DNA of 64,000 nt, from assembly GCF_030625865.1 (NCBI RefSeq), contig NZ_DAOUQB010000003.1, positions 1 to 64,000 on the forward strand. The letters run 5' to 3'. The position numbers were made by a program, and so were the translations under genes. Below, piece by piece: positions 48,437 to 58,407 of the stretch (position 1 is the stretch's first letter; every line of letters begins with the position of its first letter). The notes below the pieces were generated by a model that was not told where the DNA came from, did no database searches, and saw only the letters and a program-made list of their open reading frames with translations. This stretch comes from Anaerotignum sp. (GTDB lineage Bacteria > Bacillota > Clostridia > Lachnospirales > Anaerotignaceae).

Positions 48437-49585
48437 ATGGAAAAGCGGATTATTCCCGTTCATTTGTATGATACGGTGACCATGGAACAATGGCTGTCTC
48501 AAATGGCTGAAGAAGGACTGATATTAGACTCCTTTTCGGGTAAGAAAGCAGTGTTTCAAGATGAATATTGTCAAAAAATAAAATATCGTTTGATTCCTAT
48601 AGAAGATGAGGAAGAGAAACCCTCAAGCGAAATGAAAGAGCTTTTTGAGGAAGATGGATGGAAGTATATTGCCACACTGGGAAAAGCCTTTTATGTATTT
48701 TCCAACGATGCTGAATATCCAAAGCCTGTCCCTTTCTCAAAAGAGGAAGAACAACGTATTTATGAGGGCTTAAAGAGGAAAAAGCGCAATAGTATGATTT
48801 TAGCAGTTTTGGCTTTTACTTTTTTTACGGGATTTCAGTTTTGGCTCTTTTATTTGAAATTGGACGATTATATCATGGGAAGAGATGTGGATACCAGCTA
48901 TGTTTATTTTCTTGCCACGATGTTAAATGTTATGGCAGCCATTCGGGAATATCGTGCCTATGTTCTTATCAATAGAAAGTTGGAAAGCATCAATATGGGT
49001 GAAGAAGCTGATTCCCCCTATATACCTACAACGAAGTGGGTACGTGCGGAGACATTGGTGCAAATTCTTGTTTTTGTTATGATGCTTTTCCCCCTTATTT
49101 CAGTGTATTATGAGGATAACTTTGCTGTTGAACTTTCTGAAGATGCCCTGCCGTTTTCCTATGTAACCCTGGCGGAGATAGAAATAACAGGCGCAGATCG
49201 GAACTATTATAATGATTATACATATATCAGTACCTATACAACCTTTTTGACGCCCGTTCATTATGAAATTGAACAAGAAGGAAAAACAATCTATCATTCT
49301 GATGGGGAACAGGAAAGAGATGAGGTTCATCTAGAATTGTCTTATATTGAGCTAAGATATGAAGCCTTAGGGAATAAGGCACTTCAGGGAATGATGGAAT
49401 ACTATGATACAACCCCTATGGAGCAGGAGAATGTGGATCAGGCATGGATTGAGCAGGAGTCAGGCAAAACAAATATTTTCTTATTAAAGGGGAATAAGGT
49501 TCTAGGGATTAGATATCAAGGAGATGCAGACATTCTTTCCCATATAGATGAGTTTTCTGATATTTTTCAATCGATAGATTCTTAA
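48437..49585 (+). CDS. DUF2812-type membrane protein
   Basis: MEQWLSQMAEEGLILDSFSGKKAVFQ...KIKYRLIPI; ATG 48437 after aaggagg; TM segments. Confidence 0.75.
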   Translation: MEKRIIPVHLYDTVTMEQWLSQMAEEGLILDSFSGKKAVFQDEYCQKIKYRLIPIEDEEEKPSSEMKELFEEDGWKYIATLGKAFYVFSNDAEYPKPVPFSKEEEQRIYEGLKRKKRNSMILAVLAFTFFTGFQFWLFYLKLDDYIMGRDVDTSYVYFLATMLNVMAAIREYRAYVLINRKLESINMGEEADSPYIPTTKWVRAETLVQILVFVMMLFPLISVYYEDNFAVELSEDALPFSYVTLAEIEITGADRNYYNDYTYISTYTTFLTPVHYEIEQEGKTIYHSDGEQERDEVHLELSYIELRYEALGNKALQGMMEYYDTTPMEQENVDQAWIEQESGKTNIFLLKGNKVLGIRYQGDADILSHIDEFSDIFQSIDS

Positions 49586-49641
49586 CTGGCAAATAGATGT
49601 GTTCCTGCGACCAAAAGGTCTTGAAACGCTCTATTTTTCTC

Positions 49642-49696
49642 GGATGGGCAAAGCTCATCCTGCGGATTCTACTTGGGAAACAAAAAGTTTCCCAAG
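49642..49696 (+). repeat. Tandem hairpins 3' of the DUF2812 gene
   Basis: GGATGGGC/GCTCATCC and CTTGGGAAAC/GTTTCCCAAG. Confidence 0.7.
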
Positions 49697-49734
49697 CCCT
49701 TCCGTTTTATAAAATAAGTTTTTCGACAGTCTGA

Positions 49735-49764
49735 AGCGACAGATTTTATATCTGTCGCTTTTGT
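49735..49764 (+). terminator. Rho-independent terminator
   Basis: AGCGACAGATtttatATCTGTCGCTTTTG. Confidence 0.85.
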
Positions 49765-49799
49765 TTAGGAAATTTTTGATAGATATAATGGATTATGAC

Positions 49800-51077
49800 T
49801 TATGTTGTAGGTATGGTATCCTTATTTTTACCGTTATGACGAATTTCTGCCCAGTTGCTTGTTTCTCGAAACAGACTAATTACTTGCAGTGGAATCCATG
49901 ATATCATAAAAATGGGGAATAAAAAAATCGCGCCATACATTTCCCTTGGAATGCTCCTTTTTTCTTGATAGATTGTAAGTAATGCAGCTAAGACACACAT
50001 TATGATATAATAAAGCATAAAGTAAAGGCCCATTACCTGTATGAAATTAAAAATTCCTTCTTTTCCATCAAGAACAGCTGCCATAAAAGTCAGGCTGAGG
50101 GGAATGATGGAAAAAGCTTGGGCGAAGGCACTCATCAGAAACATGGAAAAATCTGCGGCATAGGCTCTGTTTGGTTTACGAAGGCGTTTAACCAGATTTT
50201 TCAGGTGCAGTTTCCCAACTTGCATAATTCCGCTGCACCAACGACGACGTTGTAATAAGGATACTCGAAATGAGGTGGGCTGTTCGTCATAGGTGATGGC
50301 ATCGGGTACCCACCATACACGCTCGCCCAAAAGTGCACATTGGGCTGAAAATTCCGCATCCTCGGCGATGGTTATGGTATTCCATCCACCAAGTTTTTTC
50401 AGAGTGTCTTTATCAACAGCAAAGCCTGTACCGACCAATTTTGCGGAAAGACCACAGGCACCCCTTGCTTTATTGAAAAACAGATGGAAAAGATTAAAAT
50501 AAAGATTATAACAACCGGAAACCCAAGAAGCATGGGGATTGCTTGCTAATTGGCGGCCTTTTGCAACCTTTGCGCCTGCATCAAAGGCATCGTTCATTTT
50601 AAGTAAAAAATCGGATTTTACAATGTTATCAGAATCAAAGACGCAAAAAGCATCGTAGCCTTTTTTCTGCAATTGCATAAGGGCTTGATGTAAGGCATCT
50701 CCTTTACATTTTACGGGAAAGGGACAGTGAATGATCTCTGCGCCGTAAGCTTTTGCAGCACGCTCTGTATTGTCGGTACAGTTATTGGGGATAACAAATA
50801 CATCGAACAGTTCATAGGGGTAATTTTGTTTTTGTATGCTTTCGACAAAATCACCAATTACAGATTCTTCGTTTCTGGCTGCCGTGATGACTGCGAAGCG
50901 ACGCATTTTTTTTGCGGAAGGATACTGTATTTCTTTTTTGAAAGCAAAGCAGGCAATCCCGCCAAAATATAAGCTGATTAGCTTTAGAAGCACTCCAATG
51001 ATAACTGCGATCCATAGTAATTCTTCCACTTTTTTTACCACCTTTCGGAAATTACAATTTTTTATTGTCTTCAACAA
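49800..51077 (-). CDS. Family 2 glycosyltransferase, membrane-embedded
   Basis: TAARNEESVIGDFVESI, DSDN, ED(AEFS), QRRRW motif; N- and C-terminal TM helices; true start may be about 51030. Confidence 0.85.
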   Translation of the reverse strand: MLKTIKNCNFRKVVKKVEELLWIAVIIGVLLKLISLYFGGIACFAFKKEIQYPSAKKMRRFAVITAARNEESVIGDFVESIQKQNYPYELFDVFVIPNNCTDNTERAAKAYGAEIIHCPFPVKCKGDALHQALMQLQKKGYDAFCVFDSDNIVKSDFLLKMNDAFDAGAKVAKGRQLASNPHASWVSGCYNLYFNLFHLFFNKARGACGLSAKLVGTGFAVDKDTLKKLGGWNTITIAEDAEFSAQCALLGERVWWVPDAITYDEQPTSFRVSLLQRRRWCSGIMQVGKLHLKNLVKRLRKPNRAYAADFSMFLMSAFAQAFSIIPLSLTFMAAVLDGKEGIFNFIQVMGLYFMLYYIIMCVLAALLTIYQEKRSIPREMYGAIFLFPIFMISWIPLQVISLFRETSNWAEIRHNGKNKDTIPTT

Positions 51078-51224
51078 ATATAGGGTATATATTTTAAGAA
51101 GAACTTAACAAAAATCTTAATAAAAGCGAAAAAATGAATCTTAAGGGAAAATTAATTATTTTCGAGATGGATTCTTAAGGGCTTTTTTATAAAATGAAAT
51201 TACAGAATGACGGAGGTGTACAGC

Positions 51225-51923
51225 ATGTACAATATTTTGATTTGTGATGATGAGAAAGACATCGTTTCTGCGCTGTCAATATATCTTTCTACGGAGAATT
51301 ATAAGATTTTTACTGCTTATACAGGGAAAGAAGCTTTGCAGGTGGTACAGAATAATGATATTCACTTGATTCTGATGGATATTATGATGCCCCAGATGGA
51401 TGGGATATCAGCTACGGCGAAGCTTCGGGAGTCCTCCAATATCCCCATTATCCTTTTAACAGCAAAGAGTGAAGACAGCGATAAAATTCTTGGATTGAAT
51501 ATTGGTGCAGATGATTATATTACCAAACCCTTTAATCCCATAGAAGTGATGGCACGGGTACGCTCTCAGCTAAGACGATATACCTCATTAGGCGGTATGG
51601 CGAAAAAAGCTTCCCATTTGGTCATTGGAGGCATTGATTTAGATGATGAAGCCAAAACGGTTTCTGTAGACGGCGAAGCGGTATCCTTGACTCCCAGCGA
51701 ATACAATATTTTAAAACTTCTTATGGAAAATCCAGGACGTGTTTTCTCATCCACACAAATTTATGAGCAAATTTGGAATGAAGATGCTTATGGCTCCGGC
51801 AGTGTTGTAGCGGTACATATTCGTCATCTGCGAGAAAAAATTGAAATCAATCCCTCTGAACCACGGTATTTAAAGGTGGTATGGGGGCTTGGCTACAAGG
51901 TTGAAAAGGAGGCGAAAGAATGA
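51225..51923 (+). CDS. OmpR/PhoB family response regulator
   Basis: MYNILICDDEKDIVSALSIYL, LMDIMMPQMDGI, C-terminal winged helix. Confidence 0.93.
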   Translation: MYNILICDDEKDIVSALSIYLSTENYKIFTAYTGKEALQVVQNNDIHLILMDIMMPQMDGISATAKLRESSNIPIILLTAKSEDSDKILGLNIGADDYITKPFNPIEVMARVRSQLRRYTSLGGMAKKASHLVIGGIDLDDEAKTVSVDGEAVSLTPSEYNILKLLMENPGRVFSSTQIYEQIWNEDAYGSGSVVAVHIRHLREKIEINPSEPRYLKVVWGLGYKVEKEAKE

Positions 51924-53881
51924 CAAAGGTCACCCATAATCTTGGGTTTAAAGTACTGGCCTTATTTCTTGCCGTTATCTCGGGAGTTTTGAGTTTCATT
52001 AGCGTAACTGCCGTATTTGTGGGAGGAGAAAGCGGCTTCTATAGCGGCGATGCGCGTTCCTATTATGAAACGCCATGGTGTGAGTGGATCACCGATCAGT
52101 ATGCCGATCAGGCTATGGATATGTATAACTATCGCCCTCCCCAGCTAGAGGAATGGTCGGGAAAAGAAAATGTAAACTTTGGATATGAGATTCTTACCTT
52201 AGATGGTGAGAAGATTGCCGAAGGGAATGTACCTCAAGCGGTAGGTCAGTCGGAAAGCTATTCATTCTATACCTATGGAGAGTATAATGGGGATGGGGAA
52301 TGGATTGATTATGATGAGCCCGTTAATGTTAGCCTTCGGGCATACGTGAAAGCTCCTTTGACAGCTTCCGATGATTATTGGCTATCCTATAGGCTATATG
52401 AATTTATTTATTCTTTTCGAATGTTGATTCTAGTGGTAGCATTGGCAAGCATATTAACATTTTTTGCTATTCTTATTTATTTGCTTTGCGCTGCGGGACA
52501 TAGGGGGAAATCTGAGGAGATTATTCCGAATCTTCAAGACCGTATTCCATTGGAGATATATTTTGGCTTAATTTTAGCGCTAATATCAATTCCCGCTATG
52601 GGAACAAATGCAATGTATCCTTATGATAGTTTTAGTGACTTTGTATTTCTTTTTGCGGGATTAGTTTACTTTGTTGTATTGGCAATTGCAGTTATGATGA
52701 CCACTGCAACGCGGCTGAAAATGGGAAAATGGTGGAGAAATTCAATCACTTATTGGGTTTTTCGAATTGGATGGAAATTTATGGGGGCAGTATTTACTAC
52801 CATAAGGGATACCATTACCGCTTTGCCAATGACATGGAAATATGCCGTGGCATGGTTTTTGATTTCGCTATTTTACTTTGCCAATTCCAATAATAACGGA
52901 ACAGTTTTCATTGTGAACTGTATTATTTTGGTTCTTGTTCTTTCGGTGGCAAACCAACTGCAAAAGTTGAAAAAGGCGGGGGAGCAATTGGCAAACGGTA
53001 ATTTGGATTATAAGGTGGATACCTCTAGGATGTTTCGATCTTTCCGAAGACATGGAAGTAATTTAAATAGCCTATCAAAGGGTGCAACCATTGCTATGGA
53101 ACAGAAAATGAAAAGCGAAAGATTAAAAACAGAGTTAATTACCAATGTATCTCACGATATTAAAACGCCATTAACCTCCATTATTAATTATGTTGACTTA
53201 CTAAAAAAAGAAGAACTAACAGGAAAGGCACAAGGGTATTTGGAGGTTTTGGATCGCCAATCCAGAAGATTGAAAAAACTCACGGAAGACTTGGTTGAGG
53301 CATCGAAAGCATCCACAGGTAATATTTCTGCACACTTGGCACCAACGGATCTTTGTGAATTGGTGCATCAGGCGGTGGCTGAATATGAAGAAAAGCTGGA
53401 AAAAGCAAAGTTGGAAGTGATTATTACCACCCAGGAGCCGGTTTTTGGTATGGTTGATGGCAATTTAACGTGGCGTGTATTGAGCAATCTTTTGAGCAAC
53501 GCATGTAAATATTCCCAGACTGGCACAAGGGTTTATATTTCAATTTCAAAAAAAGGGAATTCAGCAATTATTTCTATGAAAAATACATCGAGAGAACAGC
53601 TGAATATTGCGCCTGATGAATTGATGGAACGCTTTGTGCGAGGGGATAGCTCTCGTTCCACAGAAGGAAGTGGACTGGGGTTAAATATTGCCCGTAGTTT
53701 AGTGGAACTCCAAAAAGGAAAGTTTACCCTTTCCATAGAGGGGGATTTATTTAAAGCCTTTGTGCAGTATCCATCAGCAAAGGAACCTGCGCCGCAAGTG
53801 CAAGAAGAAGAGGAAACATCAGAGGCCGCTGGGGCAAAAACGGAACAATTGGAAGAAAATAAAGAGGAGAAAAATAAATAA
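51920..53881 (+). CDS. Sensor histidine kinase
   Basis: ITNVSHDIKTPLTSIINYVDLL H-box, NLLSNACKYS N-box, GSGLGLNIA G-box; 4-bp overlap with the regulator gene. Confidence 0.93.
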   Translation: MTKVTHNLGFKVLALFLAVISGVLSFISVTAVFVGGESGFYSGDARSYYETPWCEWITDQYADQAMDMYNYRPPQLEEWSGKENVNFGYEILTLDGEKIAEGNVPQAVGQSESYSFYTYGEYNGDGEWIDYDEPVNVSLRAYVKAPLTASDDYWLSYRLYEFIYSFRMLILVVALASILTFFAILIYLLCAAGHRGKSEEIIPNLQDRIPLEIYFGLILALISIPAMGTNAMYPYDSFSDFVFLFAGLVYFVVLAIAVMMTTATRLKMGKWWRNSITYWVFRIGWKFMGAVFTTIRDTITALPMTWKYAVAWFLISLFYFANSNNNGTVFIVNCIILVLVLSVANQLQKLKKAGEQLANGNLDYKVDTSRMFRSFRRHGSNLNSLSKGATIAMEQKMKSERLKTELITNVSHDIKTPLTSIINYVDLLKKEELTGKAQGYLEVLDRQSRRLKKLTEDLVEASKASTGNISAHLAPTDLCELVHQAVAEYEEKLEKAKLEVIITTQEPVFGMVDGNLTWRVLSNLLSNACKYSQTGTRVYISISKKGNSAIISMKNTSREQLNIAPDELMERFVRGDSSRSTEGSGLGLNIARSLVELQKGKFTLSIEGDLFKAFVQYPSAKEPAPQVQEEEETSEAAGAKTEQLEENKEEKNK

Positions 53882-53889
53882 AACAGGGA

Positions 53890-53934
53890 AAAATCCCCAC
53901 GCTGTAACGAAAAAATACAGGTGGGGATTTTTTT
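53890..53934 (+). terminator. Rho-independent terminator (bidirectional potential)
   Basis: AAAATCCCCACgCTGTaacgaaaaaatACAGGTGGGGATTTTTTT. Confidence 0.85.
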
Positions 53935-53983
53935 GGTTGAGGATATTAATTTTCCAAATTATGGAATATGTGTTCAGCGCAGT

Positions 53984-54494
53984 TTATATAATGTTTTCCG
54001 GTTCCCAAAGAACAATATTTCCCGTTGCAAGGGATTTTTTTACGTCTATGAGCCGTTGGTTTTTACTGCCACAAAACTGTAGTTCCAAAGAACGTTGTTC
54101 TAGGAGAAAAGGTCCGTCAATTAAAACATCAATTTGGTTTAAAAGCCGAAGAATATCGGCATTTCCGTTTTCTATAAGATTCTCCCAAAGATATCCTGTG
54201 TATGCCCAAACATTCAGCCCCAGCTTTTTTGCGCCTTCTGCCATATAGGTACATGGGATGGGCTGATCCAGAGGTTCTCCTCCCGAAAGAGTAAGGCCAT
54301 CCAGCAGAGGATTTTCGGCCAAAGCGGACAGAATGAGATCAGTATCTCCGGTATACCCCTCTTCAGGATCATGGGTCTGAGGATTATGACAACCCGGACA
54401 ATGATGAGGACAGCCTTGTGTAAAAACGGTTAGCCGTATTCCCGGACCATCCACAATAGAATCATTTACCACACCACTGAGTTTGATTTCCATT
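53984..54494 (-). CDS. nrdG: Anaerobic ribonucleotide reductase activating protein
   Basis: MEIKLSGVVNDSIVDGPGIRLTVFTQGCPHHCPGCHNPQTHD. Confidence 0.93.
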
Positions 54495-54497
54495 AAA

Positions 54498-56846
54498 TCA
54501 GCCCTTCTTTGCATTAATTTTTACATCGGTAACTAAGGAATGCTTTACTCTGTCTGCAACCTCGGCACGTTTTGCATTGTTGAAACGATCCAGGGTTCCT
54601 ACCAAATATCCGGTGATTCGACGAATCCGTTGGAAGCCCACAACACCATCATCTTCTTTTCTACCACATTTGGGGCAGGTATCTCCGATGATACCGTTAT
54701 AGCCACAAATGGGATCACGGTCAATGGGGTGATTAATGGAACCGTACCCAATATTTTGAGCTTTCATATAGCGGATCACTTTTTCAAAGGCATCCAAATT
54801 TTTGCTGGGATCCCCGTCAAGTTCCACATAAGTAATATGACCAGCATTGGTGAGGGCATGGTAGGGTGCCTCCAATTGGATCTTTTTAAAGGCACTGATG
54901 GGGTAGTAAACGGGAATATGGAAACTGTTTGTGTAATATTCCTTATCCGTAACCCCTTCAATGGAACCAAACCTTTCACGGTCCATGCGGACAAATCTTC
55001 CGGAAAGGCCTTCTGCCGGTGTGCCAAGCAGGGTTATGTTCATGCCTGTTTTTTTAGAGTAATCATCCAAACGGTTCCGCATGTGACTTATGATGTCGAT
55101 ACCCAGGTTTTGTGCGATTTCACTTTCCCCATGATGAACACCAATGAGGGCCTTTAAGGTTTCTGCCAGGCCGATAAAGCCTATGGATAGTGTGCCATGT
55201 TTTATTACTTCCCGAACTTCATCGTAGGGGTTTAATTTATCGCTGCCAATCCAAACACCTTCTCCCATAAGAAAAGGATAGTTATGTACTTTTTTCTTTG
55301 CCTGAATTTCAAAGCGTTCCATAAGCTGAGCAATAACTAAATCAATTTTACTGTCCAGTTCTTTAAAGAACCAATCAATATTCTTATTGGCAAGGATGGC
55401 AATGCGAGGAAGGTTGATGCTGGTAAAGCTCAGATTGCCACGCCCAGGGGTGATTTCCTGCGCAGGATCATAAACGTTTCCCATGACTCTGGTTCTACAT
55501 CCCATATAAGCAATTTCCGTTTCAGGGTGTCCTTCTTTATAATATTTCAGGTTATAGCTTGCATCTTGGAAGGAAAAGTTGGGAAATAGGCGTTTTGCAC
55601 TTACACGGCAAGCTAATTTGAATAAATCGTAGTTTGGTTCGCCGGGATTAAAGTTAACGCCTTCCTTAACACGGAAAATCTGGATGGGGAAGATGGCTGT
55701 TTCTCCATTTCCCAGCCCTGCTTCCGTTACCAAAAGCATATTTTTCATGACCATCCGTGCCTCTGTAGAGGTATCCATACCGTAATTGATAGAGGAGAAG
55801 GGGGTTTGTGCCCCTGCACGGCTGTGCATGGTATTTAAGTTGTGAAGGAGGGCTTCCATGGCTTGATAGGTTGCCTTATCTGTTTCTTCCGTAGATTTTT
55901 TGGATGTAAAATCCTTCACTTTTTTGTACATTTCAGGGGATACCCCTGACTGCATGAATATTTCTTCTTCTGCTTTGTCAAACACATGATTTGAGTCAAG
56001 GGTAGGATACAATCCCTTTTCTTCCAATTTTGCAAAGTTATCTAATGCCATTTTTCCCATTTCGGGGCTGTCCATTACTTCCAAAATAGAAGAAAAGTTA
56101 GAACGATAACGTTTTTTATAGGTTTTAATGACACCGGGAGCAAGATCACGATCAAAGTTTGGTACGGATTGACCGCCATGTTGATCATTTTGATTAGATT
56201 GAATAGCAATACATGCCAAGGAAGCATAACTGGCGATATCGTTAGGCTCTCTTAAAACGCCATGGCCTGTGGAGAAGCCGCCTTGAAATAATTTTTGGAG
56301 GTCAATTTGGCAACAGGTTGTTGTGAGAGTATAGAAATCCAAATCATGAATATGGATATCTCCATTTCTGTGGGCTTCGGAATGGGCGGGATTCAAAACG
56401 TAGCATTCATAAAAATGTTTTGCGCCTTCGGAGCCGTATTTTAGCATGGAACCCATGGCGGTATTCCCGTCAATATTGGCATTTTCTCTTTTTATATCAC
56501 TGTCATTTGCTTCTTTATAGGTAATATCTTCGAAAGTTTTCATTAATCTATCATTCATGTTGCGTACGCGGGTACGTTCCGCACGATACAAGATGTAGGC
56601 TTTTGCTGTACGGACATATCCATGATCAATAAGCACTTTTTCTACCATATCTTGAATTTGTTCAACCGTAGGGGAAGTAATATTATCTGCGGCAAAACCT
56701 TCGGATATTTCCTGCGCAAGGTTCAAGCAAATACCATAATCTTTTGTGCCTACCGTTGCTTCAAATGCTTTTTCAATTGCGTTGGCGATTTTATTAATGT
56801 CGAAATAAACCGTTCTGCCGTCACGCTTTTTAATGGTTGTGATCAT
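54498..56846 (-). CDS. nrdD: Anaerobic ribonucleoside-triphosphate reductase
   Basis: N-terminal ATP-cone; CPKCGRKEDDG zinc site; RRITGYLVG glycyl-radical loop. Confidence 0.95.
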   Translation of the reverse strand: MITTIKKRDGRTVYFDINKIANAIEKAFEATVGTKDYGICLNLAQEISEGFAADNITSPTVEQIQDMVEKVLIDHGYVRTAKAYILYRAERTRVRNMNDRLMKTFEDITYKEANDSDIKRENANIDGNTAMGSMLKYGSEGAKHFYECYVLNPAHSEAHRNGDIHIHDLDFYTLTTTCCQIDLQKLFQGGFSTGHGVLREPNDIASYASLACIAIQSNQNDQHGGQSVPNFDRDLAPGVIKTYKKRYRSNFSSILEVMDSPEMGKMALDNFAKLEEKGLYPTLDSNHVFDKAEEEIFMQSGVSPEMYKKVKDFTSKKSTEETDKATYQAMEALLHNLNTMHSRAGAQTPFSSINYGMDTSTEARMVMKNMLLVTEAGLGNGETAIFPIQIFRVKEGVNFNPGEPNYDLFKLACRVSAKRLFPNFSFQDASYNLKYYKEGHPETEIAYMGCRTRVMGNVYDPAQEITPGRGNLSFTSINLPRIAILANKNIDWFFKELDSKIDLVIAQLMERFEIQAKKKVHNYPFLMGEGVWIGSDKLNPYDEVREVIKHGTLSIGFIGLAETLKALIGVHHGESEIAQNLGIDIISHMRNRLDDYSKKTGMNITLLGTPAEGLSGRFVRMDRERFGSIEGVTDKEYYTNSFHIPVYYPISAFKKIQLEAPYHALTNAGHITYVELDGDPSKNLDAFEKVIRYMKAQNIGYGSINHPIDRDPICGYNGIIGDTCPKCGRKEDDGVVGFQRIRRITGYLVGTLDRFNNAKRAEVADRVKHSLVTDVKINAKKG

Positions 56847-56934
56847 ATTTTTATGCCCCTTTCAAATAGCCATTGTATTTGCCTTTTTTTGACAGACCCA
56901 GTATATGCCTGAACAGAAATTTAAAATCGACAAA

Positions 56935-56980
56935 ACACAACATATAGTTTTTTGGAAAATATTATTCATACATATTGTAG
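56935..56980 (-). promoter_or_regulatory. Two NrdR-box-like sites upstream of nrdD
   Basis: ACACAACATATAGTTT (56935-56950; 14/16 to ACACWATATATWGTGT) and TTCATACATATTGTAG (56965-56980; weaker), starts 30 bp apart. Confidence 0.6.
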
Positions 56981-57092
56981 ACCTTTCCGGAATTACCGTC
57001 AAGAGAATTTATTGAAAAAATGAAATTTGGTGAATTTCACAATGCTGGGGCATAAACTGTTATAAAAGCTGCAGAAAGGAGAGACAAAATCC

Positions 57093-57359
57093 ATGAAATG
57101 GGAGCGGTTTTCGAGCCTGAGGGAAAAAGAGGTTATCAACATTTGCGATGGAAGGCGGTTGGGGTTTGTATGTGATTTGGAGATTGATTTAATAAGTGGA
57201 AAAATTTGTACGCTGATTATTCCGGAGGATGGTGCCAGATGGAATTTTTTTTGTAAGGAACGTCTTTTTTTTGTGCCATGGCGATGTATTAAGCGCATTG
57301 GGGATGATATTATTTTAGTGGAAGTAGATGCAGAGGAGGTTTTGATTACAGACGAATGA
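57093..57359 (+). CDS. YlmC/YmxH family sporulation protein (PRC-barrel)
   Basis: MKWERFSSLREKEVINICDGRRLGFVCDLEIDLISGKICTLIIP. Confidence 0.85.
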   Translation: MKWERFSSLREKEVINICDGRRLGFVCDLEIDLISGKICTLIIPEDGARWNFFCKERLFFVPWRCIKRIGDDIILVEVDAEEVLITDE

Positions 57360-57363
57360 AACC

Positions 57364-57393
57364 TTGACCAACTGGGGGTTTTTGCCGTATAAT
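57364..57393 (+). promoter_or_regulatory. Putative nrdR promoter
   Basis: TTGACC (57364-57369), 18 bp, TATAAT (57388-57393). Confidence 0.5.
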
Positions 57394-57436
57394 TATTTTC
57401 GAGAAGGAAAGAATACCGAAAAAGGGGGATACCATT

Positions 57437-57904
57437 TTGAAATGTCCTTTTTGCAACTATGCAGATACGAAAGTAATTGATTCCAGAGCGCAGGATGATA
57501 GTGCGGTTATTCGTCGCCGTCGTCTTTGTGAAAGCTGCGGAAAACGTTTTACTACTTACGAGAGAATAGACATGATCCCCATTACTGTAATTAAGCGGGA
57601 TGGCACAAGAGAGATATTCGATAAGACAAAACTTATGGGCGGTATTATGAAATCTTGCAATAAACGTCCGGTTACAGCAAGGCAAATTGAAGAATTGGTT
57701 GACGATGTGGAGAATACTCTCATTGGCGGCGGGGAAAGAGAAGTGGAGAGCAAAGTGATTGGTAACATGGTTATGGATCGCTTAAAGGAATTGGATGAAG
57801 TTGCATATGTTCGTTTCGCATCCGTATATCGTCAGTTTAAAGATATCAATACATTTATAGATGAGCTTCAAAAAATGCTCAGTGAAAAGCGTGGTATTTT
57901 ATAA
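57437..57904 (+). CDS. nrdR: Transcriptional regulator NrdR
   Basis: MKCPFCNYADTKVIDSRAQDDSAVIRRRRLCESCGKRFTTYERI. Confidence 0.97.
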   Translation: MKCPFCNYADTKVIDSRAQDDSAVIRRRRLCESCGKRFTTYERIDMIPITVIKRDGTREIFDKTKLMGGIMKSCNKRPVTARQIEELVDDVENTLIGGGEREVESKVIGNMVMDRLKELDEVAYVRFASVYRQFKDINTFIDELQKMLSEKRGIL

Positions 57905-57941
57905 TGCTTTTTCAATTGATTTGACATAAAAGATGAAATCC

Positions 57942-57975
57942 CTTTGGGCGATATGCTCAGAGGGAACTTTTTTGC
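57942..57975 (+). terminator. Rho-independent terminator
   Basis: TCCCTtTGGGCgatatGCTCAgAGGGAacTTTTTT. Confidence 0.6.
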
Positions 57976-57999
57976 AAAATTATGATGGGAGGCTTAAGA

Positions 58000-58268
58000 T
58001 GGAAAAAAAGGTGAAGGCGTTAGTTGGCTGGACAGTAATGGGAGAAAAAGCGGCCAAGTTGGTTGGCGAAAAATATAAAACAGCAGGAGTGGAAATTTCT
58101 TTTTGCGGCAAAAAAACAAAAGATGAACTAATTTTATTTGGGGAACAGGGGAATATGACCCATGTGTTGTATTTTTTAGACCACGAAAAGCTGCTTTTGG
58201 TAAGCCTTGCCGATGAAATGGGTGGTTTTACCGTTGAGGTAAACGTGAATGACTTAATCATGCCCTAA
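58000..58268 (+). CDS. Hypothetical protein (about 89 aa)
   Basis: ATG 58000 after gatgggaggc; MEKKVKALVGWTVMGEKAAKLVGEKYKTAG... Confidence 0.6.
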
Positions 58269-58407
58269 TTAAGCTTGTTTCCCTGTTTCCCGAGTTTTGT
58301 ATGATTAAGAAAGAAAAAAGAATAAACATAGACAGGCAATATTTTACAAAATATCTCATAGGATAAAAATGTAAGCAAAACATATTTACTTAAGGAGGTA
58401 TTTTAGT

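Noticed and set aside
54540-55157. 205-aa plus-strand ORF within nrdD
   Set aside because: Antisense shadow of nrdD.
56999-57685. 228-aa minus-strand ORF across ylmC and nrdR
   Set aside because: Antisense to two recognisable genes and their promoter; composition not protein-like.
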